Shown piece after piece: positions 34,808 through 44,429 of a stretch of 64,000 nt of DNA (position 1 is the stretch's first letter; every line of letters begins with the position of its first letter). The translations under genes were made by a program, and so were the position numbers. Source of the DNA: an uncultured Flavobacteriales bacterium (GTDB lineage Bacteria > Bacteroidota > Bacteroidia > Flavobacteriales_D > Sanyastnellaceae); NCBI GenBank assembly GCA_938074325.1, contig CALJFZ010000002.1, positions 124,001-188,000 on the forward strand, written 5' to 3'. The notes beneath the pieces were generated by a model. It did no database searches. It had not been told where the DNA came from and saw nothing but the letters and a program-made list of their open reading frames with translations.

Positions 34808-37800
34808 ATGAGCCATACTCAGCAAACAAAAACCATATACCTGGGCGACCAGCCCGTCAATGCCAGTTCGGAAAATGTAACTGGTCAAGAGACCATCCTG
34901 GATGGCGAGACGTATTACAAGATTGGCGAAGTCGACAAAATGCGGCCTTTCTTCATGAGCATTGTTTCCCACTCGGATCATTGGATGTTCATTTCCAGTA
35001 CCGGTGGTCTGACCGCCGGGCGCATAAACAGTGACAATGCTCTGTTTCCGTATTACACGGATGATAAAATCACTGAGTCATTCGATCATACGGGGAGTAA
35101 GACAATAGCTATTGTTAAGCAGGGGGGGCGTAATTTACTCTGGGAGCCGTTTTCTGGGCAGCACCGAGGCGTCTACCGCGTCGAACGAAACCTCTACAAA
35201 AATGCCTACGGCAACAAAGTCATTTTTGAAGAAATAAACCACGATTTGGCCCTGGCTTTCCAGTATCAGTGGGCTCCGAGTGAGCATTTTGGATTTAGAA
35301 GGCAAGCGAAGTTGACTTCCCTTTCTAAAGAAGCCATCGAGGTGAGTCTGCTTGACGGTGTTCAGAATATTTTGCCCTTTGGTGTGCCAGAGGGCTTGCA
35401 AGGAGGCGCGAGCAACCTGGTAGACGCATACAAAAAGTGCGAATTGGAAGCTGGGGTTCTCGGTGTTTTCGCGCTGAGTGCCATTATTTCTGACAAGGCA
35501 GAACCCAGTGAGGCGCTCAAAGCAAACGTGGCGTACGCGTTGGGCTTGGACAACCCGAAGGTTCTCCTGTCGTCCAAGCAGGTTTCAGCATTTCGACAAG
35601 GTCACTCCATTCACAACGAAGTAGACGTCAAGGCCGAACGCGGCGCTTATTTTGTTCAGACCGAATTGGCGATTGCCCCGGGAGCTGTCAAGCAGTGGTC
35701 CATTGTCGCCAACCTCAGTCAATCAGTGAGCGATGTCATTCGCCTAAGTGAAGAACTGAAAGACCCTGTGGCCATGGCTGCCGCGTTGGACGCCAACATT
35801 GAACAGGGTACGCAGCAACTCATTGGGTTGATTGCGGCGAGCGATGGCTTGCAGTTGACAGCGGACCGCCGGCGCAACATTCGCCACTTTGCAAACACCA
35901 TGTTCAACGTCATGCGTGGGGGCATTTTTGATGAGAATTACAAGATCGAACGCCAGGATTTCATGGCGTACATCGATCAAGCCAATCACAAGGTCTTTTT
36001 CAAAAAGGCCGATAAAATGGCGGCTTGGCCTGAAGAGTTTGACTTGTTTTTCTTGCAAGAGCAAGCCAGTGCAGATGATGACCTCAATTTCAAGCGGCTC
36101 TGTGCTGAATACTTGCCGTTGAAGTTTAGCCGGCGGCACGGCGATCCAAGTCGACCGTGGAATAAATTCTCCATCAACCTCCGTAATGCAGATGATGGTT
36201 CGAAGATTTTAGATTACCAAGGCAATTGGCGCGATATCTTCCAGAACTGGGAAGCGCTGGTGCACTCCTATCCTGAGTTCATCGAGGGCATGGTCTTCAA
36301 ATTTTTGAATGCCACCACATTCGACGGTTACAATCCATACCGCGTGTTCAAGGATGGGTTTGAATGGGAGACCATCGAGCCGGACAACCCGTGGTCCTAT
36401 ATCGGCTACTGGGGGGATCACCAGATCATCTACCTCCAAAAGTTTTTGGAGTTTATGCAGGCGTACTTCCCTGAAAAGCTTGAAAGCTACTTCGACAACG
36501 ACTCGTTTGTGTACGCTAACGTGCCCTACCGCATCAAGCCATACGAGGCATTGCTGGAAGACCCGAAGAACACCATTGACTTTGATCACGAACGCGAGTC
36601 CAAGGTTCAATTCAAAAAAGACGAGATCGGGGGAGATGGAGCGCTCCTGCGCGAGACTCACGTATTCATTTACAAAGTGAATTTCGTCGAGAAAATCATG
36701 GCCACCATGATGGCAAAGATTGCCAACTTCATTCCTGAGGGGGGCATTTGGATGAACACGCAGCGACCAGAGTGGAACGATGCGAACAATGCATTGGTCG
36801 GGAACGGCGTGTCGATGGTAACGCTGTATTACTTGCGCCGATTTATGGTGTTCTTCCACGAAATACTTGCAAAGAGCGAGCACAAAGAAGTGCAGATTTC
36901 GACAGAGCTGCTCGATTGCTTCGTGCGCATGAAAGCAACGCTGGAGGCACACGCTGCAGAAGGGGCGGTGACCAACGCCGAACGCCGTTCTATTCTGGAC
37001 GGGCTTGGTAAAGCGGCAAGCGATTACCGTCAGGCGATTTACGACAGCGATTTCTCTGGCAAGAAGTCCGGTTTGGTCTTGGATGATTTACGCGCATTCA
37101 TGGCGACGACAATTGCTCATCTGGAGCATTCAATTGCTGCCAACAAACGAGCGGATGGATTGTACCATGCGTACAACCTGATGACGGTCGAATCCGATGG
37201 GGGAGTGGCCATTTCTTACCTGCCAGAAATGCTGGAGGGTCAGGTGGCTGTGCTGAGTTCAGGCTTGCTGGGATCATCCGAAAGTCTTGAGGTATTGGAT
37301 GCATTGAAGTCCAGTGCGCTCTTCCGTGAAGACCAATACAGTTACATCTTGTATCCAAACAAGTCGTTGCCTCGCTTCTTGGACAAGAACAACATCGACG
37401 CTGCTGCGGTGGATCAGTCCGAGCTGTTGAAACGCTTGCTTTCCGAGGGCAATACAGATATCCTGGTCAAGGATTGCAAAGGAGGCTACCACTTCAATGG
37501 CAATTTCCACAATGTCAAGGCGTTGCGCGCGGCCCTTCAAAAGCTACCGGAAGCTTATGGAAAACTGGTTGCCGCTGAACAAGCTCAAATCGAAGCCATC
37601 TACGAGGAGAACTTCAATCACAAGGCGTTCACAGGACGATCTGGAACATTCTTCGGATACGAGGGGTTGGGGTCAATTTATTGGCACATGGTTTCCAAAC
37701 TTCGACTCGCCGCTTTTGAGGTAACGAAAGCTGCAGTTGAGGCTGAAGAATCCAGTGATGTTGTGGGGCGTTTATTCGATCATTATTTCGAAATCAACGC

Positions 37801-38263
37801 GGGAATTGGTGCGCACAAGTCGCCCGATTTATATGGAGCGTTCCCAACAGATCCATACTCGCACACACCGGGCGGCAAAGGAGCTCAACAACCGGGTATG
37901 ACCGGCCAAGTAAAGGAAGACCTGTTGTGTCGTTTCGGAGAACTCGGCGTTCGTGTGAACGAGGGGCAATTGGAATTTGACCGAAGGATGATGCACAGCG
38001 AGGAATTCCTGAGCAACCCTGAAACATTCCATTACGTTGACGTTCATCAGGTGGCCCAATCCATCGAACTCGCGAGCGATAGTTTGGTCTACACGGTGTG
38101 CCAAGTTCCAGTTGTTCACCAGAGAGGCGAAAACGCCGGAATCGATGTGCATTTCAGCAACGGCCAGCAAGAGCGGGTGGAAGGGCTGCAGATTGATCGC
38201 ACCACAAGTCAGCAGATTTTTAGAAGAACAGGAGAGGTCGTACGGTTGACAGTTACTGCATAA
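34808..38263 (+). CDS. Beta-1,3-glucan phosphorylase-like enzyme, GH149/GH94 type
   Basis: An 1151-residue protein with no signal peptide, hence cytosolic. The fold is that of GH94-like inverting phosphorylases: an N-terminal beta-sandwich (GRINSDNALFPYYTDDKITE, RNLYKNAYGNKVIFEEI), an (alpha/alpha)6 barrel with the catalytic-Asp motif RPEWNDANNALVGNG (Asp658) and a C-terminal segment AQQPGMTGQVKEDLL (about 1030-1045). Length and context match family GH149, known beta-1,3-oligoglucan phosphorylases, rather than the roughly 800-residue cellobiose phosphorylases. It would convert laminarin oligosaccharides plus phosphate to alpha-glucose-1-phosphate. Four genes follow within 2-18 bases: GH17, GH30 fusion, symporter, GH17. 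GH161 or another linkage is the main alternative. It is first in the operon. Confidence 0.8.
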   Translation: MSHTQQTKTIYLGDQPVNASSENVTGQETILDGETYYKIGEVDKMRPFFMSIVSHSDHWMFISSTGGLTAGRINSDNALFPYYTDDKITESFDHTGSKTIAIVKQGGRNLLWEPFSGQHRGVYRVERNLYKNAYGNKVIFEEINHDLALAFQYQWAPSEHFGFRRQAKLTSLSKEAIEVSLLDGVQNILPFGVPEGLQGGASNLVDAYKKCELEAGVLGVFALSAIISDKAEPSEALKANVAYALGLDNPKVLLSSKQVSAFRQGHSIHNEVDVKAERGAYFVQTELAIAPGAVKQWSIVANLSQSVSDVIRLSEELKDPVAMAAALDANIEQGTQQLIGLIAASDGLQLTADRRRNIRHFANTMFNVMRGGIFDENYKIERQDFMAYIDQANHKVFFKKADKMAAWPEEFDLFFLQEQASADDDLNFKRLCAEYLPLKFSRRHGDPSRPWNKFSINLRNADDGSKILDYQGNWRDIFQNWEALVHSYPEFIEGMVFKFLNATTFDGYNPYRVFKDGFEWETIEPDNPWSYIGYWGDHQIIYLQKFLEFMQAYFPEKLESYFDNDSFVYANVPYRIKPYEALLEDPKNTIDFDHERESKVQFKKDEIGGDGALLRETHVFIYKVNFVEKIMATMMAKIANFIPEGGIWMNTQRPEWNDANNALVGNGVSMVTLYYLRRFMVFFHEILAKSEHKEVQISTELLDCFVRMKATLEAHAAEGAVTNAERRSILDGLGKAASDYRQAIYDSDFSGKKSGLVLDDLRAFMATTIAHLEHSIAANKRADGLYHAYNLMTVESDGGVAISYLPEMLEGQVAVLSSGLLGSSESLEVLDALKSSALFREDQYSYILYPNKSLPRFLDKNNIDAAAVDQSELLKRLLSEGNTDILVKDCKGGYHFNGNFHNVKALRAALQKLPEAYGKLVAAEQAQIEAIYEENFNHKAFTGRSGTFFGYEGLGSIYWHMVSKLRLAAFEVTKAAVEAEESSDVVGRLFDHYFEINAGIGAHKSPDLYGAFPTDPYSHTPGGKGAQQPGMTGQVKEDLLCRFGELGVRVNEGQLEFDRRMMHSEEFLSNPETFHYVDVHQVAQSIELASDSLVYTVCQVPVVHQRGENAGIDVHFSNGQQERVEGLQIDRTTSQQIFRRTGEVVRLTVTA

Positions 38264-38273
38264 CGTCAAGGCC

Positions 38274-39560
38274 ATGTGGATTTTCTCAAAATCGAATCCT
38301 AGATTCGTGAATCGGGCTTCTAGAGTCAGCGGCGTGCTTGCAGGTGCGGCTTTGACATTCGGGGTCTTTCTGTCCGCTTGCGGGCAACCAAAACCTAACC
38401 CAACCATGGACACACCATCTGCAGCTCAGTTACTCGGAAATCCGGATTATCCCGCCATCTCATACGGTGGGTACCGCGATGTCAGTCGTTCAGTACAACC
38501 GACTATCGAGGAATTGAAGGAAGACATGCGCATCCTCCACGCCATGGGCATACGGATCCTGCGAACGTACAACGTGCAGTTGCCTCACGCATCCAATGTT
38601 GTCAAGGCCATAGCAGCCCTGAAAGAGGAAGATGAGTCTTTTGAGATGTACGTGATGCTGGGGGCCTGGATTGATTGCAAAGGAGCGTGGACCGATTCCC
38701 CAGACCACAGCGTAGAAGATGCGTTGTCCAACGAAGCGGAAATTCTTCGGGCTGTTTCGCTCACTCAAAAATTTCCGGACATCATCAAGGTTATCGCGGT
38801 TGGGAACGAAGCGATGGTGCATTGGGCCGCTTCTTACTTTGTCGGACCCGAAGTCATTTTGGGATGGGTCAACTACCTGCAGGGATTGAAGCGTCAAGGC
38901 AAATTGCCTCAAGACCTCTGGGTCACCAGTTCAGACAACTTTGCGTCATGGGGAGGCGGTGGATCTGAGTACCATAACGATGACTTGGTTGCATTGGTCG
39001 ACGCCGTTGATTATGTGTCGATGCACACGTACCCTTTCCATGACACCCATTACAATCCTTCGTTTTGGCGGAATGATTCACTCGTCGCAAAGGGCGCCGT
39101 GGAACGTGCGATGGAGCGGGCCGTCGACTACAGCAAAGACCAATACCAACGGGTGGTTCGCTATGTCCATGCTATTGACCCAGAGAAGGCCGTTCACATC
39201 GGTGAAACGGGCTGGGCAAGCGTGTCAGATGGATTTTACGGTCCTGAGGGTTCACGTGCTGCAGACGAATACAAACAGGCGCTGTTCTACCAAGGGATGC
39301 GGGATTGGACCCAATCTGAAGGCATCAGTTGTTTCTATTTCGAAGCATTTGACGAACCCTGGAAGAGTGCTGTGAATCCGACCGATTCCGAAAACCATTT
39401 CGGCTTGTTCACGGTCAAAGGCGAGGCGAAGTTTGCGTTGTGGCCCCTGGTCGACTCAGGTGTTTTTGTAGGGCTCAGCCGAGATGGGATGCCCATAGAG
39501 AAAACGTATTCCGGTGAACGCGAATTGCTGGATCGCCATGTCCTTTTACCCGTTCAGTGA
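38274..39560 (+). CDS. Lipoprotein glycoside hydrolase, GH17-like beta-1,3-glucanase
   Basis: A 428-residue protein with a lipoprotein signal (AGAALTFGVFLSACG, lipobox LSAC near residue 36), so anchored in the outer or inner membrane envelope. The TIM barrel shows the GH17/clan-A pattern: IRILRTYNVQLP, the acid/base in IAVGNEAMVHW (Glu179), MHTYPFHDTHY and the nucleophile in HIGETGWAS (Glu311), then CFYFEAFDEPWK. The expected action is endo- or exo-cleavage of beta-1,3-glucan. It starts 10 bases after the phosphorylase gene and ends 3 bases before the GH30 fusion. Beta-1,3-glucan transglycosylase is an alternative within the family. Confidence 0.84.
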   Translation: MWIFSKSNPRFVNRASRVSGVLAGAALTFGVFLSACGQPKPNPTMDTPSAAQLLGNPDYPAISYGGYRDVSRSVQPTIEELKEDMRILHAMGIRILRTYNVQLPHASNVVKAIAALKEEDESFEMYVMLGAWIDCKGAWTDSPDHSVEDALSNEAEILRAVSLTQKFPDIIKVIAVGNEAMVHWAASYFVGPEVILGWVNYLQGLKRQGKLPQDLWVTSSDNFASWGGGGSEYHNDDLVALVDAVDYVSMHTYPFHDTHYNPSFWRNDSLVAKGAVERAMERAVDYSKDQYQRVVRYVHAIDPEKAVHIGETGWASVSDGFYGPEGSRAADEYKQALFYQGMRDWTQSEGISCFYFEAFDEPWKSAVNPTDSENHFGLFTVKGEAKFALWPLVDSGVFVGLSRDGMPIEKTYSGERELLDRHVLLPVQ

Positions 39561-39563
39561 ACC

Positions 39564-42071
39564 ATGATTACAAACAAGAAATCTAGCCAAAAGCAAAATC
39601 CCCAATGGTTCGTGGCCGTGGTGGTTCTGCTATTGCTGAGCGCATGCACCTCGAAATCAACCACTCGGTCCTGGGTTGAGCAAGGATCCATCCACACGGA
39701 ACAAGGGCCATTTTTCATCCGAGGTATCTGTTACCATCCAGTTCCAGCGGGAGACACCCTGCGGAGTTTTGACCGCATCGAAGAAGATTTGGAGCTGATG
39801 CATTTGGCGGGTATCAACACCATTCGTGTGTACGAGCCGATTGCTTCCAAGTCTGTTCTTGATGCCATTCATGCGGCCGGACTTAAGGTCATTGTTGGCT
39901 TCGGATACAACCAAGGAGGCGTCTACGATATTCAATCGGGAACATTTGTTGACTACGTTCGGAGGTTCAAGGCGCATCCTGCAATCCTGCTTTGGGAACT
40001 GGGAAACGAGTACAACTACCATCCGGAATGGTTTGACGGCGATATCGATGTGTGGTATTCTGCGTTGTCGAATGCTGCAGACGCGATCCACCAAGCAGAC
40101 GCAGATCACCCGGTGGCTACAGCGCACGGGGAAGTGCCTACCGATGAGTTGCTCGCTCAACTGGGCAACATCGATGTGTGGGGATTGAATGTGTACCGTT
40201 GGGATGTCTCCTACACCGCATGGAAGGATTTTGCGGCTAAAAGCGAGAAGGCCATGTACTTTTCAGAGCTTGGTGCAGATAGTTACATGGCAGCAGGCGC
40301 TGGTGAATACAAGGCTGGGGAGAACCAGCAGGCCCAAGCAGACGCTACGCGAAAATTATTGGAACCCATTCTCTCTGATTCTTGCGGTGCCGCCGGCGCG
40401 GTCGTTTTCTCATTCACCGACGGTTGGTGGAAGGCGGGCAATCCAGAGCAACAAGATGTGGGAGGCTGGGCGCCAGAAAGCAGCGGTGTTCCTTACGACG
40501 GAGCTCCTAATGAGGAATACTGGGGGATTGTCGACATAGACCGCGAGCCAAAGGCTGCATATGGCGTGGTTCAGTCATTGTTCAAAAAGCATAACTCTTC
40601 GCGTATGAAGGACGTATATTTCCAAAAGCGGGTGTTTCAAACCAGTCGCAAAGGAGGGCGGTTCCACGAAGTCCCTCAATCCAAATTGGATGACTGGGAG
40701 CGACCACAATCCAATGGTCAGGAGGAAATCCGAATTCAAATTCATGCTGATCAACGAAAGCAGACCATCGAAGGGTTTGGGGGGTCTTTTACCGATGCCT
40801 CTGCCTACCTCGTTCACCAGCTAAGTCCGACTCAGCGGAAGAACATCATGGAAGCATATTTCGGAGAGGAAGGCGCGAATTACAGCCTCACACGCACCCA
40901 CATGAATTCGTGTGATTTCTCGCGTTTTCATTACAGTTATGCCACAGTAGAAGGGGATTTGAACCTAGAGCACTTTAACATCGATCAGGACTTGGAATTC
41001 ATCTTCCCCATGATCAAGTCTGCCCAAGAAATTTCAAAGGACGGTTTTCACTTGATTGCATCCCCGTGGACGGCGCCACCTTGGATGAAGGACAACAACG
41101 ATTGGGTAGGAGGACGACTGCTGAAGGAGATGCAACCTACATGGGCGCAATTCTTCGTGAAATATGCCCAAGCATGCGAAGCGAATGGCATCCCTTTGTG
41201 GGGGTTCACGGTTGAAAACGAGCCCCATGGCAATGGCGACAATTGGGAAAGCATGCTCTACAGCCCAGACGAAATGACGGAATTCGTCGAAAAGCATTTG
41301 GGCCCGGCTCTCGCGTCCAATGACTTCGGACATCTGAATGTTTTGGGGTACGATCAAAACCGCGCTGGCTTGCATGAATGGACGGAGTCGATGTACCGAG
41401 ATTCAACAAGTGCCAAGCATTTCGCGGGAACAGCTGTGCACTGGTACGAGAGCACGTACGACTATTTTCCGGATGCCCTCGATAGCGCGCATGAGGCCGC
41501 GCCGGAAAAGCTGTTGATTCAAACGGAAGGCTGCATTGATGCAGAGGTACCCGTGTGGCAAGATGACGATTGGTACTGGCGTAAGGAAGCCACGGACTGG
41601 GGATTTACCTGGCGAGAGGAAGACAAAAAATACCTGCATCCAAAGTACGCTCCTGTCAATCGCTACGCCCGAGACATCATAGGTTGCTTGAATCACTGGG
41701 TAAACGGTTGGGTGGATTGGAACATGGTCCTTGACCGGCAAGGCGGCCCCAACTGGTTCAAAAACTGGTGCATCGCTCCGGTCATTGTGGATCCGGAGCA
41801 AGATGAAGTCTACTTCACTCCACTTTACGATGTCATGTGCCACTTTAGCAAGTTCATCCGCCCCGGTGCAACCATATTGGCCAGTGAGTGCGGCGATTCC
41901 GAAGTGATGACTGTGGCCTCGGAAAATACCGATGGTTCGTACACGGTAGTCTGCTTCAATCCCGGGGATGAACCACGACACGTACGCATTGACGGCATCT
42001 CGCAAGGATTCGGATTTGTCCTCGATGCGCAAGCGTTGCAAACGATTGTTCTAACCCCAATCAAAAACTAG
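39564..42071 (+). CDS. Two-domain lipoprotein: GH2/GH5-like domain fused to GH30 beta-glucanase
   Basis: An 835-residue lipoprotein (VVVLLLLSACTSK) carrying two separate catalytic barrels. Residues 35-345 resemble the TIM barrel of GH2/GH5 enzymes: FFIRGICYHPV, NTIRVYEPIA, the acid/base in LWELGNEYN (Glu149) and nucleophile in YFSELGADSY (Glu235). Residues 390-835 are GH30: TIEGFGGSFTDASAYL, ASPWTAPPWMKD, acid/base in TVENEPHG (Glu553), nucleophile in IQTEGCIDAE (Glu655) and a C-terminal beta-sandwich. GH30 members cleave beta-1,6- or beta-1,3-glucose links, so this could remove laminarin branches while the first domain cuts another bond. All four catalytic carboxylates are present. Position 3 bases behind the GH17 gene shows co-expression. 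Confidence 0.87.
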   Translation: MITNKKSSQKQNPQWFVAVVVLLLLSACTSKSTTRSWVEQGSIHTEQGPFFIRGICYHPVPAGDTLRSFDRIEEDLELMHLAGINTIRVYEPIASKSVLDAIHAAGLKVIVGFGYNQGGVYDIQSGTFVDYVRRFKAHPAILLWELGNEYNYHPEWFDGDIDVWYSALSNAADAIHQADADHPVATAHGEVPTDELLAQLGNIDVWGLNVYRWDVSYTAWKDFAAKSEKAMYFSELGADSYMAAGAGEYKAGENQQAQADATRKLLEPILSDSCGAAGAVVFSFTDGWWKAGNPEQQDVGGWAPESSGVPYDGAPNEEYWGIVDIDREPKAAYGVVQSLFKKHNSSRMKDVYFQKRVFQTSRKGGRFHEVPQSKLDDWERPQSNGQEEIRIQIHADQRKQTIEGFGGSFTDASAYLVHQLSPTQRKNIMEAYFGEEGANYSLTRTHMNSCDFSRFHYSYATVEGDLNLEHFNIDQDLEFIFPMIKSAQEISKDGFHLIASPWTAPPWMKDNNDWVGGRLLKEMQPTWAQFFVKYAQACEANGIPLWGFTVENEPHGNGDNWESMLYSPDEMTEFVEKHLGPALASNDFGHLNVLGYDQNRAGLHEWTESMYRDSTSAKHFAGTAVHWYESTYDYFPDALDSAHEAAPEKLLIQTEGCIDAEVPVWQDDDWYWRKEATDWGFTWREEDKKYLHPKYAPVNRYARDIIGCLNHWVNGWVDWNMVLDRQGGPNWFKNWCIAPVIVDPEQDEVYFTPLYDVMCHFSKFIRPGATILASECGDSEVMTVASENTDGSYTVVCFNPGDEPRHVRIDGISQGFGFVLDAQALQTIVLTPIKN

Positions 42072-42076
42072 TCCCC

Positions 42077-43507
42077 ATGCAAGAATTGGCTTCATCCTCT
42101 CCGTCCAAATCCCAAGGCGTTTCCCTCGGACAAAAGGTCGCCTTCGGGTTCGGAATGCTGGCGAACCAGATGTTTCCCGCAGCCTTGGGTGTGTTCATCA
42201 TCGTGTTGGTCCAGGATCTTGGGTTTGCCGCCATGTTGTGGGGCATCATTCAATTCTTGCCCCGCATTTTCGACGCTATCACCGACCCCATCATGGGATT
42301 CATTTCGGACAACACCCGTTCGAAATACGGACGCCGACGGCAATACGTATTCATCGGCGCATTGCTCATGGGCATCGCATACATTGCCATGTGGCAATTG
42401 CACAAAGGGGATGGGGTCGTTTATAATTTCATCTATTTCTTGAGCTGGTCCCTCGTCTTCTATTTAGGACTTACCATATTCAGTGTTCCCTACGTAGCCA
42501 TGGGCTATGAGATCAGTGAAGATTTCCATGAACGGACTGAAATCATGGCCGTCGCCCAGTTCATTGGCCAATGGGCTTGGGTTATCGCTCCTTGGTTTTG
42601 GGTCATTTTATACGACCCGGCTTGGTTTCCGGAGGGGGCCGACCAAGGCGTTCGAGATTTGTCCATCTGGGTGGCCATTCCGTGCACACTGTTTGCCTTG
42701 ATTCCTGCCTTGTTCATCAAGAGCGAGTCAACTCTGGATCGGACGGATTTTTTGCCCATTAGCTTCAAGCAAGTAACGAGCAGTGTCAGGGATATTTTCA
42801 CCTCCGCATTTGAAGCTTTTCGCATTAAACAATTCCGTCAAATAGCGGGTGCTACATTCTTGATTTTCAACTCTTTCAATGTTATAGCTGCGTATACGTT
42901 CTTGATCATTGTCCACTACCTGTTCAATAGCGATCCAGCGAGCGCGGGGAATTGGCCTGCCTTGCACGGTTCGGTCGGTGCTTTGGTGACTACGTTCCTC
43001 GTGATTCCGCTGGTCACACGCATGTCAAAGCGCATGGGAAAGAAGAAGGCGTTCATTGTCTCTCAGCTTATTTCTATCATCGGGTATGTGTTGTTCTGGT
43101 TCTTGTTTGTCCCCGGTAAGCCTTATTTGTTCCTCTATGCCCTGCCTTTCCATTCATTTGGAATAGGGAGTCTATTCACGATTATGATGAGTATGACAGC
43201 GGATGTCTGCGACCTGGACGAACTCCAGACGGGCAAACGGCGCGAAGGTGTATTGGGAGCGGTGTATTGGTGGATGGTCAAATTGGGCTTTGGCATCGCC
43301 GCACTGCTCGGTGGAACCATTTTATCCCTGGTAGGTTTTGATGCGTCGAACGTGACGGAATCGGCTGTTACAGGCATGCGCTTGTTCTATACGTTTTTGC
43401 CGATAGCAGGTGTGGTTGGAGCTGTTTTGATTATGAAGAATTACGACATCACCGAGGCCAGAGCAGAAGAAATTAAGGCTGAGCTGATGAAAAAACGAGC
43501 GAATTAG
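42077..43507 (+). CDS. GPH-type sugar:cation symporter (MFS superfamily)
   Basis: A 476-residue inner-membrane transporter with about 12 hydrophobic segments. The family motif after helix 2 is clear: FDAITDPIMGFISDNTRSKYGRR (helix 2-3 loop), with VPYVAMGYEIS and, in the second half, RREGVLGAVYWWMVKLG. These are features of the glycoside-pentoside-hexuronide symporters. Inside this operon it should bring beta-glucan oligosaccharides or glucose into the cytosol, where the phosphorylase and the second GH17 act. There is no SusC/SusD pair here, so outer-membrane passage must use another route. Confidence 0.9.
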   Translation: MQELASSSPSKSQGVSLGQKVAFGFGMLANQMFPAALGVFIIVLVQDLGFAAMLWGIIQFLPRIFDAITDPIMGFISDNTRSKYGRRRQYVFIGALLMGIAYIAMWQLHKGDGVVYNFIYFLSWSLVFYLGLTIFSVPYVAMGYEISEDFHERTEIMAVAQFIGQWAWVIAPWFWVILYDPAWFPEGADQGVRDLSIWVAIPCTLFALIPALFIKSESTLDRTDFLPISFKQVTSSVRDIFTSAFEAFRIKQFRQIAGATFLIFNSFNVIAAYTFLIIVHYLFNSDPASAGNWPALHGSVGALVTTFLVIPLVTRMSKRMGKKKAFIVSQLISIIGYVLFWFLFVPGKPYLFLYALPFHSFGIGSLFTIMMSMTADVCDLDELQTGKRREGVLGAVYWWMVKLGFGIAALLGGTILSLVGFDASNVTESAVTGMRLFYTFLPIAGVVGAVLIMKNYDITEARAEEIKAELMKKRAN

Positions 43508-43525
43508 AAATAAACTTTTTCAGTC

Positions 43526-44410
43526 ATGTCTTTCCGAAAAGAGCAAGTCCTATCGTTGACCGGTGCACAAGTCAACTCGCTTGAAAAAGGTGCCTTACGA
43601 GAAAAAAGTAGGTCCCTTCTCAATGGTAAAATTCACGGCATCTGCTTCAGTCCTTATGAGGGAGAGCAGGAGCCTGGTGACGAAATTTCTGAATCGCAGG
43701 TTCGTAGGAAACTCGAACTTTTAAAGCCCTACACGAATTGGATCCGGGTCTTTTCGTGCACTGAAGGCAACGAAATGATTCCGCGACTGGCAAAGGAATG
43801 CGGTTTTCAGACCCTCGTAGGTGCCTGGCTCGGAGAAGATTTGGAAAAGAATGAAGTGGAAGTGGCTGCCCTTGTTGCCCTCGCCAAATCAGGGTATGTA
43901 GATGTGGCAGCAGTCGGTAATGAAGTCATGTACCGTGGAGAGCTTGAAGAAAGTGAACTTATTGGGTACATCGAGCAAGTCAAATCCGCAATCCCTGAAA
44001 TTCCTGTTGGGTACGTAGACGCATATTACGAGTTTACTGATCGCCCGGCAATAACCGATGCTTGTGACGTGATCCTCGCCAACTGTTATCCATATTGGGA
44101 GGGATGTTCTATTGAGTATTCCCTACTCTATATGAAGCAGATGTATTATCAGGCTGTGCAAGCAGCACAAGGGAAGAGGGTTATCATTACAGAGACGGGC
44201 TGGCCAAGTGAGGGTGAGGCCTTGGGCGATGGCGTTCCGGGGTACGAAAACGCGCTGAAGTACTTCGTCAATGCTCAGGTATGGTCAGCGACAGAGGGCA
44301 TTGAAATGTTCTATTTCTCATCGTTTGACGAGGCCTGGAAAGTAGGGTCAGAAGGCAGTGTGGGTGCGTATTGGGGACTTTGGAACCAGCACGAGGACTT
44401 GAAATTTTGA
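43526..44410 (+). CDS. GH17-like beta-1,3-glucanase without signal peptide
   Basis: A 294-residue compact GH17 barrel: ICFSPYEGEQEPGDEIS, WIRVFSCTEGNE, acid/base in AAVGNEVMYRGE (Glu133), NCYPYWEGC, nucleophile in VIITETGWPSEGE (Glu223) and FYFSSFDEAWK. ITETGWPS is the classic GH17 signature, closer to it than the lipoprotein at 38274. No signal peptide or lipobox is seen, so it is probably cytosolic and would trim imported oligosaccharides for the phosphorylase. It is last in the operon, 18 bases after the symporter, and is followed by a terminator. Confidence 0.86.
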   Translation: MSFRKEQVLSLTGAQVNSLEKGALREKSRSLLNGKIHGICFSPYEGEQEPGDEISESQVRRKLELLKPYTNWIRVFSCTEGNEMIPRLAKECGFQTLVGAWLGEDLEKNEVEVAALVALAKSGYVDVAAVGNEVMYRGELEESELIGYIEQVKSAIPEIPVGYVDAYYEFTDRPAITDACDVILANCYPYWEGCSIEYSLLYMKQMYYQAVQAAQGKRVIITETGWPSEGEALGDGVPGYENALKYFVNAQVWSATEGIEMFYFSSFDEAWKVGSEGSVGAYWGLWNQHEDLKF

Positions 44411-44429
44411 CGCTTTTTCAGGGCATAAA

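Noticed and set aside
36209-36952. 247-codon minus-strand open frame inside the GH149-like gene
   Set aside because: Shadow of the phosphorylase coding frame; no signal peptide or known motif.
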